Positions 8,525 to 17,588 of a DNA stretch of 64,000 nt are shown here, in pieces. The DNA lies in contig CAXXXS010000001.1 of the NCBI GenBank assembly GCA_963665085.2, positions 5,022,001 to 5,086,000 of the forward strand, read 5' to 3'. A program made the translations under genes and the position numbers. The stretch is from G963665085 sp963665085. Its GTDB lineage: Bacteria; Bacteroidota; Bacteroidia; Bacteroidales; JAAAOM01. The notes below the pieces were generated by a model. The model saw nothing but the letters and a program-made list of their open reading frames with translations, was not told the DNA's origin and did no database searches. Every line of letters begins with the position of its first letter. The first letter of the stretch is position 1.

Positions 8525-9364
8525 TTATTTTAATTCTGTTGGTTTTCGTGTGTCCATATCTCCATAATCAAGGTTCTCTCCAGCCATTGCCCAGATAAAG
8601 ATATAATTACTAGTTCCTGCTGCTGAATGAATTGACCAGTTAGGAGAAATAACAGCCTCATTATTTTTCATAAAGATATGTCGGGTTTCATCAGGTTGCC
8701 CCATAAAATGACATACAGCCTGATCTTCCGGTACTTCAAAATAAAAATATGCTTCCATCCTTCTTGAGTGCGTATGTGCTGGCATAGTATTCCATACACT
8801 TCCAGTCTGAAGTTCAGTCATTCCCATTTGAAGTTGACACGTTTCTACTACACTATTCACTATTAATTTATTAATTCTTCGAGCATTAGAAGATTCTAAA
8901 GCTCCCATATCTGCTTTTTCTGCATCATCCAGTGTTACTCGTTTACTAGGACATGCTTTATGAGCTGGTGCTGAAGTAAAATAGAAATATGCTGGTTTTG
9001 ATGAATCTTTGCTTTCAAAAATTACTTCTTTTGTTCCTTGTCCAAGGTAAACTGCATCTTTGTATCCCAATTCATAGTCAACACCATCAGCCTTAACTAC
9101 TCCATCTCCCCCAACATTGATAATCCCCATTTCTCTCCTGGCTAGGAAGTATGGCGCTTTTAACGGATCAATAGTTTCCAGTGTTAAAGAGGAAGTAGGT
9201 ACCGCCCCCCCAACGATTAACCTATCATAGTGTGAATAAACCATGTTAATATCGCCAGGCACAAGAAAATTTTCAATCAAAAAATGTCTCCTTATTTTTT
9301 CTGTATCATACGACTTGAAATCGTCATAATGTACAGCAAATCTTTCTTCATAATGTGTTGCCAT
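8525..9364 (-). CDS. kduI: 5-keto-4-deoxyuronate isomerase KduI
   Basis: A 279-residue cupin isomerase of normal KduI length. The metal-site region is intact: MPAHTHSRRMEAYFYFEVPE carries the histidines and glutamate expected to bind zinc, with a further histidine in NWSIHSAAGT. The N-terminus has HYDDFKSYDTEKIRRHFLIE, typical of the family. It isomerises 4-deoxy-L-threo-5-hexosulose uronate, the spontaneously opened product of unsaturated uronates, to 2,5-diketo-3-deoxygluconate. It lies between the GH88 gene and kduD on one strand. Confidence 0.93.
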   Translation of the reverse strand: MATHYEERFAVHYDDFKSYDTEKIRRHFLIENFLVPGDINMVYSHYDRLIVGGAVPTSSLTLETIDPLKAPYFLARREMGIINVGGDGVVKADGVDYELGYKDAVYLGQGTKEVIFESKDSSKPAYFYFTSAPAHKACPSKRVTLDDAEKADMGALESSNARRINKLIVNSVVETCQLQMGMTELQTGSVWNTMPAHTHSRRMEAYFYFEVPEDQAVCHFMGQPDETRHIFMKNNEAVISPNWSIHSAAGTSNYIFIWAMAGENLDYGDMDTRKPTELK

Positions 9365-9393
9365 AACTCAATTTATTTTAATCTTTTTATATT

Positions 9394-10605
9394 TTACTCG
9401 CTTAAATCAATATACCTTTTTAATGCTTCAATGTAATAATAATCAGCATAATTTAAAGGTGTATCAATTTCTGAATTTCCTGGTTTGTGACCAACAGAAT
9501 GTTTTAAAATGAAATAGTTATTCTCATTTTCTTCTGCCCTGTATGCCGGACTTGATAAGCTAGATAGAATCTTTTCAGCTGAGTTAAAAAACTTAGTTTT
9601 TAATGGTTCCTCAACATAATTTTGCAGTTCTAACAAAGCAGAAGCAGTTACAGCAGCTGCTGATGCATCACGTTCTGTGTTGGGGATATCAGGTGCAAAG
9701 AAATCCCAGTAAAGAACAAAATCATCAGGTAAATTTGGATGATCTAAAATATAATTTGCTATGTTTTTTGCTTGCTCCAGATAAGAAGGGTCTTTTGTTT
9801 CCCGGTAACACATTGTGTAACCATATAGTCCCCAGGCTTGACCTCTTGCCCATGCAGATTCATCAGCATATCCCTGATGTGTACCTTTCCAACGGGCTTC
9901 ACCTGTCAAAGTATCATAATCTACAACATGATATGAACTATAATCATCTCTAAAATGATTTTTCATTGTTGTATTTGCATGAGTTGTTGCTATTTTATAG
10001 AATAATTCATCTCCAGAAACTTTTGCTGCCCAAAATAAAAACTCCAGGTTCATCATATTATCAACAATTACAGGATACTGCCAATTGTTGTTTGGACCTT
10101 GCCAGTCCCAGGATTTAATACAACCTACGATAGAATCAAACCGGGTTGCAAGAGAATATGCCCCTTCTACTAAAATATCTTTGTAGTCACTGTTTTCTGT
10201 AAGACGGAGACCATTACCATAACTACAATACATCATAAATCCAAGATCATGGGTTCCAGTATTTGTTTTTAATGTTTCAAGGCCAGCATTAGAGTTTTCA
10301 GCCATCTCCTTCAATTCTTCCTCACCTGAATATTCAAAAAGATACCAAAGAGACCCGGGGAAGAATCCGCTTGTCCAGTCTTCTGGATTTACAAAATGTG
10401 TTTCTCCATTTTTCTGGATATTCCTTGGATAAGTTGCAATATCTTCAATAGAGGAATACATTCCCTCATATTGTTTTATTGCAAACTCGAGGTTTTCTTT
10501 TGCACTATCAACAGTAAATATTTCTTTTTTACTGTTATTGCAACTCACCATAAAAACAAACAAACAAGAAAACAATAACAGATAATATATTTTTTTCATT
10601 TTCAT
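9394..10605 (-). CDS. GH88 unsaturated glucuronyl hydrolase, lipoprotein
   Basis: A 403-residue GH88 enzyme with an N-terminal lipoprotein signal (LFVFMVSCNNSKK), so probably anchored in the periplasm or at the surface. The two aspartates expected to act in catalysis lie in TGTHDLGFMMYCSYG and VIVDNMMNLEFLFWAA. Further (alpha/alpha)6-barrel landmarks are WTSGFFPGSLWYL, ESAWARGQAWGLYGYTM and NYADYYYIEAL. GH88 enzymes release 4-deoxy-L-threo-hex-4-enopyranuronate from oligosaccharides made by lyases. It is the first gene of the minus-strand arm, behind a LacI-type operator at 10620. No polysaccharide lyase is in the window. Confidence 0.92.
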   Translation of the reverse strand: MKMKKIYYLLLFSCLFVFMVSCNNSKKEIFTVDSAKENLEFAIKQYEGMYSSIEDIATYPRNIQKNGETHFVNPEDWTSGFFPGSLWYLFEYSGEEELKEMAENSNAGLETLKTNTGTHDLGFMMYCSYGNGLRLTENSDYKDILVEGAYSLATRFDSIVGCIKSWDWQGPNNNWQYPVIVDNMMNLEFLFWAAKVSGDELFYKIATTHANTTMKNHFRDDYSSYHVVDYDTLTGEARWKGTHQGYADESAWARGQAWGLYGYTMCYRETKDPSYLEQAKNIANYILDHPNLPDDFVLYWDFFAPDIPNTERDASAAAVTASALLELQNYVEEPLKTKFFNSAEKILSSLSSPAYRAEENENNYFILKHSVGHKPGNSEIDTPLNYADYYYIEALKRYIDLSE

Positions 10606-10619
10606 TTAAATTTAGTTTA

Positions 10620-10633
10620 TGTAATCGATTGCA
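10620..10633. promoter_or_regulatory. candidate LacI-family operator upstream of GH88 arm
   Basis: TGTAATCGATTGCA, a near-perfect dyad with central CG. The half site TGCAATCG (read on the minus strand) is identical to that of the site at 11725. It lies 15 bases upstream of the GH88 start, in the gap after the LacI gene. Confidence 0.6.
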
Positions 10634-10666
10634 CAAATTTAGGGTTAAAGAAATAAAAATCAAATA

Positions 10667-11683
10667 TTATTTTCTAAAAGATGATTTTCTAATAAAAAGT
10701 TTAGGTTTAATATTTTCTATTATTTTTTCCTTACCCTGTGATTCTATTTGTTTGAAAAGAAGTTTAACAGCAGAAGAACCAATTTTCCCACCAAATTGCT
10801 CAACCGAAGTTAGCGGAGGATCTATTAAATCAGTGAAAGGTTCGTTTGCAAAACCGGCTACAGCTACATCTTCTGGTATTTTTATGTGATTATCTTTCAA
10901 ACAAAGCAATGCCCCTAATGCAGAAAAATCACTTGCAGAAAAAATTCCATCAAAAGATATTTTATTATCAAGTAATGTCTGAATTACATTGTATCCTTGC
11001 TCTCTTGATAACATATTGGGATACACAAGAGCTTGATCAATTGGCAGATTAGCCTTTTCTAAAGCTTCTGTATATCCTCTCTTTCTATTCTTATAAATAT
11101 TGATATTTTCCCAGCCTCCTAAATAGACAATTCTTTTACAGCCCTGGTCAATAAGATGTTCTACTGAATCAAAAGCCCCTGAGAAATCATCAAGTTCTAC
11201 ATAACTTGCAGAAAGACAATCGACAATTCTATCGAAAAATACGATTGGGATTCCTTTTTTAAGAACTTGTTCAAAATGGTTATACTTTTTTGTTTCTATA
11301 GAAATTGATACAATAATTCCATCTACCCTTGCATTTAATAACGCATTAATATAACTAACCTCATTCTCGTAACGCTCCTGCGTTTGACTGATTATGACAT
11401 TATACCCAAATTCACGAGCCTCTCTTTCAATACCTTCAATTACATTCGCAAAGAAATGCCTGTTTATTCGTGGAACAATTACTCCAATAACATTACCTTT
11501 TCCCTTTCTAAGGCTAGAAGCAATAATATTGGGAGAATAATTCATACTCTCTGCAACCTTTTTCACTTTCTGTTTGGTTGTTTCGCTTATACGTGGATTA
11601 TCTGCTAAAGCCCGGGAAACAGTTGAAGCTGAAATTTTAAGCTTTTTTGCAATATCATGTATAGTTACCGATGATTTCTTCAT
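10667..11683 (-). CDS. LacI-family transcriptional regulator of uronate locus
   Basis: A 338-residue LacI/GalR regulator. The N-terminal helix-turn-helix reads TIHDIAKKLKISASTVSRAL with the hinge NYSPNIIASSLRKG. The periplasmic-binding-protein-like effector domain has the usual VIGVIVPRINRHFFANVIEG and the C-terminal PPLTSVEQFGGKIGSSAVKL. It sits between the two divergent arms of the uronate locus, and operator-like sites with the LacI-type central CG lie on both sides of it. It probably represses both arms until a pathway intermediate such as KDG or a deoxy-uronate binds; the effector is inference. Confidence 0.88.
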   Translation of the reverse strand: MKKSSVTIHDIAKKLKISASTVSRALADNPRISETTKQKVKKVAESMNYSPNIIASSLRKGKGNVIGVIVPRINRHFFANVIEGIEREAREFGYNVIISQTQERYENEVSYINALLNARVDGIIVSISIETKKYNHFEQVLKKGIPIVFFDRIVDCLSASYVELDDFSGAFDSVEHLIDQGCKRIVYLGGWENINIYKNRKRGYTEALEKANLPIDQALVYPNMLSREQGYNVIQTLLDNKISFDGIFSASDFSALGALLCLKDNHIKIPEDVAVAGFANEPFTDLIDPPLTSVEQFGGKIGSSAVKLLFKQIESQGKEKIIENIKPKLFIRKSSFRK

Positions 11684-11724
11684 TATTTATTTAAAATGCA
11701 AGTATAATTTTTTTTAACAAAAAA

Positions 11725-11738
11725 TGCAATCGTTTGCA
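11725..11738. promoter_or_regulatory. candidate LacI-family operator between lacI-type gene and kdgK
   Basis: TGCAATCGTTTGCA, a dyad with arms TGCAA/TTGCA around a central CG, the usual shape of LacI-family sites. It lies between the divergent starts of the regulator (11683) and kdgK (11811), so it can serve both. Confidence 0.65.
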
Positions 11739-11810
11739 CGTTTTTGAAAAATCATTTATATTCGAGCCATTAAATTAAACTAAATTTCAGGATACTTTTA
11801 TAAAAAAATT

Positions 11811-12848
11811 ATGAATAAAAAAGTAGTTACTTTTGGAGAAATTATGCTTCGGTTAGCACCTCCGGGATATCTCCGTTTTCAGCAGGCTAAAGAGTTTGAA
11901 GCCACTTACGGAGGGGGTGAAGCTAATGTAGCTGTTTCGCTTTCAAACTATGGAATCCCTGTTGATTTTGTTACGCGATTACCTAAAAATGATATCGCAA
12001 AATCAGCAATTATGAACCTCAATACATATGGAGTAGGTACGGATAAAATAGTTTTTGGAGGCGAACGAATTGGGATATATTTTCTTGAGACAGGAGCTGT
12101 TGCAAGAGCTAGTAAAGTTGTTTACGACAGGGCATATTCATCAATTTCACAGATTGAACCCGGAATGATTAACTGGGAAGAAGTTTTTGAAGGTACAGGA
12201 TGGTTTCACTGGACGGGTATTACTCCAGCCATATCACAAGGTGCAGCAGATGTTTGCCTTGAAGCTATTAAGACTGCAAATAAAATGGGAATTACTGTTT
12301 CCTCCGATCTTAATTTCAGAAAAAACCTTTGGAAGTATGGAAAAACTGCAGAGGAAATAATGCCTGCTTTAGTTGAAGGTTGCGATGTTATCCTTGGTAA
12401 TGAAGAAGATGCAGAAAAAGTTTTCAATATTCATCCAGAAGGTGTTGATGTAACGAAAGGAAATGTTGAAGCTGAAGCCTATAAATCTGTTTGCCAACAA
12501 TTAATGAAAAAATTCCCTCGTGCAAAAAAAGTTATTATTACATTAAGAGGGTCAATAAATGCTAACCATAACACATGGTCAGGTGTATTATACAATGGAG
12601 ATACATTATTTGATGCTCCTGAATATAATATTACTCATATTGTAGACCGTGTCGGCGGCGGTGATTCTTTCATGGGCGGATTAATATGCGGTTTAATTAA
12701 TTATGAGAATGATGACCAGAAAGCATTAAATTTTGCAGTTGCTGCATCATGCTTAAAGCACACAATTAAAGGTGATTTTAACCTTGTTACTGTTGATGAA
12801 GTTGAAAAACTAATGAGCGGAGATGCCTCTGGCAGGGTTAGCCGTTAG
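11811..12848 (+). CDS. kdgK: 2-keto-3-deoxygluconate kinase
   Basis: A 345-residue PfkB-family sugar kinase. The N-terminus has VVTFGEIMLRLAPPG and ATYGGGEANVAVSLS, as in KDG kinases, and the C-terminal PfkB signature region has DRVGGGDSFMGGLICGL, which includes the catalytic aspartate of the GxGD motif. It phosphorylates KDG to KDPG with ATP. The next gene, kdgA, uses that product. It starts the plus-strand arm of the uronate locus, behind the operator at 11725. Confidence 0.93.
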   Translation: MNKKVVTFGEIMLRLAPPGYLRFQQAKEFEATYGGGEANVAVSLSNYGIPVDFVTRLPKNDIAKSAIMNLNTYGVGTDKIVFGGERIGIYFLETGAVARASKVVYDRAYSSISQIEPGMINWEEVFEGTGWFHWTGITPAISQGAADVCLEAIKTANKMGITVSSDLNFRKNLWKYGKTAEEIMPALVEGCDVILGNEEDAEKVFNIHPEGVDVTKGNVEAEAYKSVCQQLMKKFPRAKKVIITLRGSINANHNTWSGVLYNGDTLFDAPEYNITHIVDRVGGGDSFMGGLICGLINYENDDQKALNFAVAASCLKHTIKGDFNLVTVDEVEKLMSGDASGRVSR

Positions 12849-12883
12849 GAGTGATTATAAAATAGAAATTAAACATTTTAAAT

Positions 12884-13555
12884 ATGGCTAGATTTACTAG
12901 AATTCAAGTTGCACAAAAAATGTATGAAACGGGTATGATTCCTGTTTTTTATAACAAAAATATTGAAGTAGGCAAGAAAGTATTAAAAGCTTGTTATGAC
13001 GGTGGTGTAAGGGTATTTGAATTCACAAATCGTGGAGACTTTGCCCATGAGGTATTTGCAGAATTAAATAAATATGCATCGGAAGAACTTCCTGAGATGA
13101 TACTTGGAGTAGGTTCTATTATTGATGCTGGTACTACTTCTTTGTACATACAATTAGGAGCTAATTTTATTGTATCTCCTATTCTTAATGAAGATATGGC
13201 GAAAGTATGCAATAGAAGAAAAATTGCCTGGAGTCCGGGTTGTGGTTCTGTGTCTGAAATTTCAAAAGCTGAAGAATTAGGTGCTGAAGTTGTTAAGATT
13301 TTCCCTGGTTCTCAGGTTGGAGGTCCTAAATTTGTTGCTGCTGTTAAAGGTCCATTACCTTGGTCAAGCATTATGCCAACAGGTGGTGTAGAGCCAACAG
13401 AAGAAAATTTATCAGCATGGTTTAAAGCTGGAGTACATTGTGTTGGAATGGGATCTCAGCTTATCACAAAAGATTTATTATCTTCGGGAAATTTTGAAAA
13501 ACTAACTAAAGATGTTGAGAAAACACTCAAATTTGTTCAAACATTCAGGAAATAA
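12884..13555 (+). CDS. kdgA: KDPG aldolase / 4-hydroxy-2-oxoglutarate aldolase
   Basis: A 223-residue class I aldolase of the Eda family. The Schiff-base lysine is in EVVKIFPGSQVGG, the glutamate-containing strand is VRVFEFTNRG, and the phosphate-binding glycines are in IMPTGGVEPTEENL and GVHCVGMGSQL. It cleaves KDPG to pyruvate and glyceraldehyde-3-phosphate, the last step of the pathway encoded here. It follows kdgK by 35 bases and ends 4 bases before the TRAP-binding-protein gene, so the arm is an operon. Confidence 0.92.
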   Translation: MARFTRIQVAQKMYETGMIPVFYNKNIEVGKKVLKACYDGGVRVFEFTNRGDFAHEVFAELNKYASEELPEMILGVGSIIDAGTTSLYIQLGANFIVSPILNEDMAKVCNRRKIAWSPGCGSVSEISKAEELGAEVVKIFPGSQVGGPKFVAAVKGPLPWSSIMPTGGVEPTEENLSAWFKAGVHCVGMGSQLITKDLLSSGNFEKLTKDVEKTLKFVQTFRK

Positions 13556-13559
13556 ACCA

Positions 13560-14546
13560 ATGAAAATAAAATCATTCATTATTTCAATTTTCATTATTCT
13601 CCTGTTTTTATTATTATCTGTTTCGTGTACGCAAACGGATAAAAAAGTGCTAAAACTAGCTCATGGACTGGATCCCTCTCACTCTGTCCATAAAGGAATG
13701 GTGTACATGGCCGATAGATTAAAAGAACTATCTGGTGGAAAAATGGAAATTGACATTTACCCCAGTGGTCAGCTGGGTTCAGAACAACAATGTGTTGAGT
13801 TACTACAAATAGGAAGTCTTGCTATTACAAAAGTATCCGCTGCAGTAATGGAAAGTTTCACAGAGGATTTTAAAGTCCTTGGTCTTCCTTACATATTTCG
13901 TTCAAAAGAACATTCATACAAAGTTCTTGACAGCGAAATTGGAGATAGTCTTCTTGCAAGCACAGAAAAGTACATGATTCGTGGACTTTGTTTTTACGAT
14001 GCGGGAAGCAGAAGTTTTTATACCATTGATAAACCTATTCTTCATCCCGATGATTTAAAAGGAATGAAAATACGGGTTATGAAAAGTATTACTGCTGTTA
14101 ATATGATGAAGGCTTTTGGTGCATCACCAACACCAATCTCATGGGGCGAACTTTATACCGCACTCCAAAGTGGTGTTGTAGATGGAGCAGAAAATAACCC
14201 TCCCAGTTTCTACCTTTCTCATCATTATGAGGTTTGTAAACATTATTCAATTAATGAACACACTACAATACCCGATGTGCTAATTATTAGTACTAGAGTA
14301 TGGAATAGTTTAAATGAACAGGAACAAGAATGGCTGTCTCAAGCCGTAAAAGAATCTGTTGTCAAACAAAGAGAATATTGGAAAGAATCTGAGGAAGAAA
14401 GCCTCCAGGCGGCAAAAGACAATGGTGTAAATATTTATTATCCGGATAAAAAGCCATTTGCTGATAAGGTTGAATTTATATTTGATGAATATAAGGAAAA
14501 CGAAAGATTATATTCATTGATAGAACAAATCAGAGAAATGGAATAA
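13560..14546 (+). CDS. TRAP transporter substrate-binding protein DctP, lipoprotein
   Basis: About 328 residues of the DctP/TeaA solute-binding family. The chosen ATG at 13560 gives a clean signal peptide (MKIKSFIISIFIILLFLLL) ending in the lipobox VSCTQ; an upstream in-frame ATG at 13512 lies inside kdgA. Family landmarks are LAHGLDPSHSVHKGM, DIYPSGQLGSEQQCVELLQ, the substrate-arginine region LKGMKIRVMKS, and WGELYTALQSGVVDGAENNP. It captures an acidic sugar, probably an unsaturated or keto-deoxy uronate, and hands it to the DctQM membrane proteins next to it. Confidence 0.92.
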   Translation: MKIKSFIISIFIILLFLLLSVSCTQTDKKVLKLAHGLDPSHSVHKGMVYMADRLKELSGGKMEIDIYPSGQLGSEQQCVELLQIGSLAITKVSAAVMESFTEDFKVLGLPYIFRSKEHSYKVLDSEIGDSLLASTEKYMIRGLCFYDAGSRSFYTIDKPILHPDDLKGMKIRVMKSITAVNMMKAFGASPTPISWGELYTALQSGVVDGAENNPPSFYLSHHYEVCKHYSINEHTTIPDVLIISTRVWNSLNEQEQEWLSQAVKESVVKQREYWKESEEESLQAAKDNGVNIYYPDKKPFADKVEFIFDEYKENERLYSLIEQIREME

Positions 14547-14556
14547 AACTGATATC

Positions 14557-15027
14557 ATGAGACAAAAAATAGATAACATACTTAAAATACTATGTGTATT
14601 TTTTCTGGGATTATTAGTACTGGATGTGCTATGGCAAGTATTTAGCCGATATATCTTATCTGATCCGAGTTCATTTACTGATGAACTAGCAGGATTTCTG
14701 CTCATCTGGGTAGGTTTACTGGGAGCTGCTTTTGTTGCTGGACAGAACGAACACCTGGCAATTGATCTTCTTCTACAAAAATCAGGACCAGAACGCAAAA
14801 AAAAGTTACTACTAATCATTAATATACTGGTTGGCATATTTGCTTTAATTGTATTATTAATTGGTGGAGCATGGCTTGTATACACACGATTTATCCTCAA
14901 TGTAAAATCTGCCGCCCTCTCGATTCCTCTTGGCTATGTATATTTTGTACTTCCTCTGAGTGGACTTCTTATTTTATATTACAGTATAGACAACACAATA
15001 TTAACCCTAAGACAAAAAATTAACTAA
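14557..15027 (+). CDS. TRAP transporter small permease DctQ
   Basis: A 156-residue membrane protein with four hydrophobic segments, the usual DctQ size and layout. Landmarks are VLWQVFSRYILSDPSSFTDE before helix 2, and LLIWVGLLGAAFVAGQNEHLAIDLL. DctQ is the small subunit that joins DctM in the membrane to form the sodium-driven TRAP permease. It starts 10 bases after dctP and ends two bases before dctM, so the three are co-transcribed with kdgK and kdgA. Confidence 0.9.
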   Translation: MRQKIDNILKILCVFFLGLLVLDVLWQVFSRYILSDPSSFTDELAGFLLIWVGLLGAAFVAGQNEHLAIDLLLQKSGPERKKKLLLIINILVGIFALIVLLIGGAWLVYTRFILNVKSAALSIPLGYVYFVLPLSGLLILYYSIDNTILTLRQKIN

Positions 15028-15028
15028 C

Positions 15029-16762
15029 ATGGATATAATTGGAATAGTAGTACTTGTTGTAAGTTTTGTAATATTCCTGGTTATTGGTGTTCCAATTGCA
15101 TTTAGCATTGGACTTGCAGGCATTTTAACGATGCTTGTTAGTATTGATGCCTTACCTGCATTTACTACATATGCACAGCGTATGGCTACGGGGCTGGACA
15201 GCTTTGCCCTCCTGGCGATACCCTTTTTTATATTAGCCGGAAACATAATGAATTCCGGTGGAATTGCCATTCGCTTGATAAATTTCGCAAGGGTATTGGT
15301 AGGAAGATTCCCGGGTGGACTTGCCTTTGTAAATATTTTAGCCAACATGCTTTTTGGCGCAATATCAGGTTCTGCGGCAGCATCTGCTTCTGCTATTGGG
15401 ACAATTATGGATCCGGAAATGGAAAAAGAAGGTTACGATAAATCTTTTAGTGCTTCGGTAAATATAACATCCGCTACTACAGGTTTATCAATTCCTCCCA
15501 GCAACGTTCTTATTGTGTATTCGCTTGCAAGTGGTGGAGCTTCAATTGCCGCATTATTTATTGCCGGTTACCTGCCTGGAATTTTAACAGGATTAAGTTT
15601 AATGTTTGTGGCTGCTTTATTTGCTATAAAAAAGAAATATGCTGTTTCTAAAGACCATAGTGTTGCTGATATTATTATTGCCTTATCGACTTTATTAACA
15701 ACAATTGCTTTTGCTTATATCTTTTTTAAAAGCTCTTTCCATTGGTCGTTTGCCATTATTTTTTGGTTGTGGATAAGAACAATTCTTTCTGCAACATATA
15801 AAAATCTTAAAAAATTCCATTGGGATATTCTCATTTTACCTCTTGTTGGAATTATTGGTGTTTATTTTCAACTAAAGACATTTCCTTTATGGGCTGGCTC
15901 TTTATTATTAATGGGGATTATAGCATTCTTCACTCGAAACAAGGGGTTCCTTGGTATTTTTATTCAAACAGCTGTATTTGCTGTCTGTATTAACATTTTC
16001 GATCCTAACCATATTGTAACAACCTCTTTACTTGCATTTAATACAATTTTATATATTGTAATGCACTTCACCTTTAAAACAGAAAGTACGGAGATTTATT
16101 TTAAAGGGGCTCATAAACTATTTGATGCAATACCCAGTCTATTATTACTTGTAGTCGTAATTGGAGGTATTATCGCTGGAATTTTTACAGCGACTGAAGC
16201 TTCTGCTGTTGCTGTATTATACGCATTGGTTTTAGCATTCATTTATAAAGAAGTAAAAATTAAAGATTTACCCAATATTTTAATCAACTCTGTTCGAACA
16301 ACTGCTATCGTTTTGCTATTAGTAGCAACAAGTATTGGGCTTTCGTGGATCATGTCGTATGAGAATATACCTCAGAATGTTAGTAACGGACTTCTAAATA
16401 TCAGTGATAATCCGTTTGTAATCTTACTAATGATTAATATTATTTTATTGGTTGTTGGAACATTTATGGATATGACACCTGCTGTTTTAATCTTTACACC
16501 GATATTTTTACCTATCGTTACAACCCAATTAGGACTGGATCCGGTACACTTTGGAATAATAATGGTCTTAAACTTAAGTGTAGGTATTTGTACTCCTCCG
16601 GTTGGCTCAGTTTTATTTATCGGATGTAGTGTGGCAAATGTGCCAATAGCCAAAGTTATAAGACCTCTTTTACCGTTTTTCCTTGCTATGATAATTGCAT
16701 TGTTACTGGTAACTTATATACCTCAGATAAGTATGTGGTTACCTAACCTGGTGGGCTATTAG
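15029..16762 (+). CDS. TRAP transporter large permease DctM, with extra central membrane domain
   Basis: A 577-residue DctM-family permease. The first 205 or so residues and the last 225 match DctM well: LLAIPFFILAGNIMNSGG, GAISGSAAASASAIG, TGLSIPPSNVLIVYS, then FTATEASAVAVLYAL, FMDMTPAVLIFTPIFLPI and GICTPPVGSVLFIGC. Usual DctM proteins are about 425-440 residues. The extra length is one block of roughly 140 residues (about 210-350) with several added hydrophobic segments (FAIIFWLWIRTIL, ILILPLVGIIGVYF, LLLMGIIAFF and others). It ends the operon, just before a strong terminator. Confidence 0.88.
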   Translation: MDIIGIVVLVVSFVIFLVIGVPIAFSIGLAGILTMLVSIDALPAFTTYAQRMATGLDSFALLAIPFFILAGNIMNSGGIAIRLINFARVLVGRFPGGLAFVNILANMLFGAISGSAAASASAIGTIMDPEMEKEGYDKSFSASVNITSATTGLSIPPSNVLIVYSLASGGASIAALFIAGYLPGILTGLSLMFVAALFAIKKKYAVSKDHSVADIIIALSTLLTTIAFAYIFFKSSFHWSFAIIFWLWIRTILSATYKNLKKFHWDILILPLVGIIGVYFQLKTFPLWAGSLLLMGIIAFFTRNKGFLGIFIQTAVFAVCINIFDPNHIVTTSLLAFNTILYIVMHFTFKTESTEIYFKGAHKLFDAIPSLLLLVVVIGGIIAGIFTATEASAVAVLYALVLAFIYKEVKIKDLPNILINSVRTTAIVLLLVATSIGLSWIMSYENIPQNVSNGLLNISDNPFVILLMINIILLVVGTFMDMTPAVLIFTPIFLPIVTTQLGLDPVHFGIIMVLNLSVGICTPPVGSVLFIGCSVANVPIAKVIRPLLPFFLAMIIALLLVTYIPQISMWLPNLVGY

Positions 16763-16787
16763 TTTATTTAAGATTAAAATTTTAATT

Positions 16788-16830
16788 TATAGCCATTAAC
16801 ATTTTATTAGTTAAAATGTTAATGGCTATA
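16788..16830. terminator. bidirectional terminator between dctM and MurU-like gene
   Basis: A perfect 19-base inverted repeat (TATAGCCATTAACATTTTA and its complement) with a 5-base loop, flanked by T-rich and A-rich runs, in the 76-base gap between two convergent genes. It can end transcription from both sides. Confidence 0.85.
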
Positions 16831-16838
16831 TTTTATTC

Positions 16839-17585
16839 TTACCATGTTACAAAATTGAGTGTATCAGGATTCTCATTTACAAATTCAAAGTTTTTAATTC
16901 TTCCAAACTCCATCCATTGTGACCTATCATGTCTGAAACCCAAAACCTTGTTTTCTTTAGCCAATCTTAAATAAGCATCAATTATTGAGAAGGCTCCTTG
17001 TTCTGTAAACAATTCAAATATTTTAGGGGAAAGAATATGCACACCACTAAAGCCCAGTGAATATTCAGCATAATTTTTACCTTCTCTTACAATTTTTTCT
17101 TCAAGTGTTCTATTATCCCTCCAACCGGTTAGTTGATAATTCTCATCAAACATCAAACTTCTTGAAGTATCGCGTTGCTTAACTGCCAAAGTAACTAAAG
17201 GATTTTTTTCTTTATGAAAACGAATCATTGATGTTAAATCCAAATCAGTAAAAATATCTACTGCTGCAAGAACAAAGGGCTCCTCTCCTTTCAAAAACCA
17301 GGAAGCTTTGTTTAAACCTCCTCCGGTATTCAATAATTCATCATTCTCATCTGAGATTTCTATGTTAACCTGATATTTATTCTTAGCATGTACAATAAAA
17401 TCATATAGCTGCTCACTATGATGATGAATATTTATTATTATATCTTTTATTCCATGCTTAATTAAATATGCTAAAGTATAATCAAGCATGGGCCTATTTA
17501 AAACGTCAAGTAATGCTTTAGGCTTAGTATTTGTTAATGGTTTAAGGCGTGTTCCCAAGCCTGCTGCTAGAATCATTGCTTTCAT
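16839..17585 (-). CDS. nucleotidyltransferase, MurU-like (MurNAc-1-P uridylyltransferase type)
   Basis: A 248-residue sugar-1-phosphate nucleotidyltransferase. The nucleotide-binding motif is MILAAGLGTRLKPLTNTKPK, with the metal-binding aspartate region FVLAAVDIFTDLDL and the EYSLGFSGVHILSP segment typical of short MurU-like enzymes. It starts 3 bases after the stop of the AmgK-RapZ fusion gene, so the two are translated together. In Pseudomonas, AmgK and MurU run consecutive steps that turn recycled MurNAc into UDP-MurNAc; the gene pair here suggests the same cell-wall recycling route. Confidence 0.85.
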   Translation of the reverse strand: MKAMILAAGLGTRLKPLTNTKPKALLDVLNRPMLDYTLAYLIKHGIKDIIINIHHHSEQLYDFIVHAKNKYQVNIEISDENDELLNTGGGLNKASWFLKGEEPFVLAAVDIFTDLDLTSMIRFHKEKNPLVTLAVKQRDTSRSLMFDENYQLTGWRDNRTLEEKIVREGKNYAEYSLGFSGVHILSPKIFELFTEQGAFSIIDAYLRLAKENKVLGFRHDRSQWMEFGRIKNFEFVNENPDTLNFVTW

Positions 17586-17588
17586 ACA

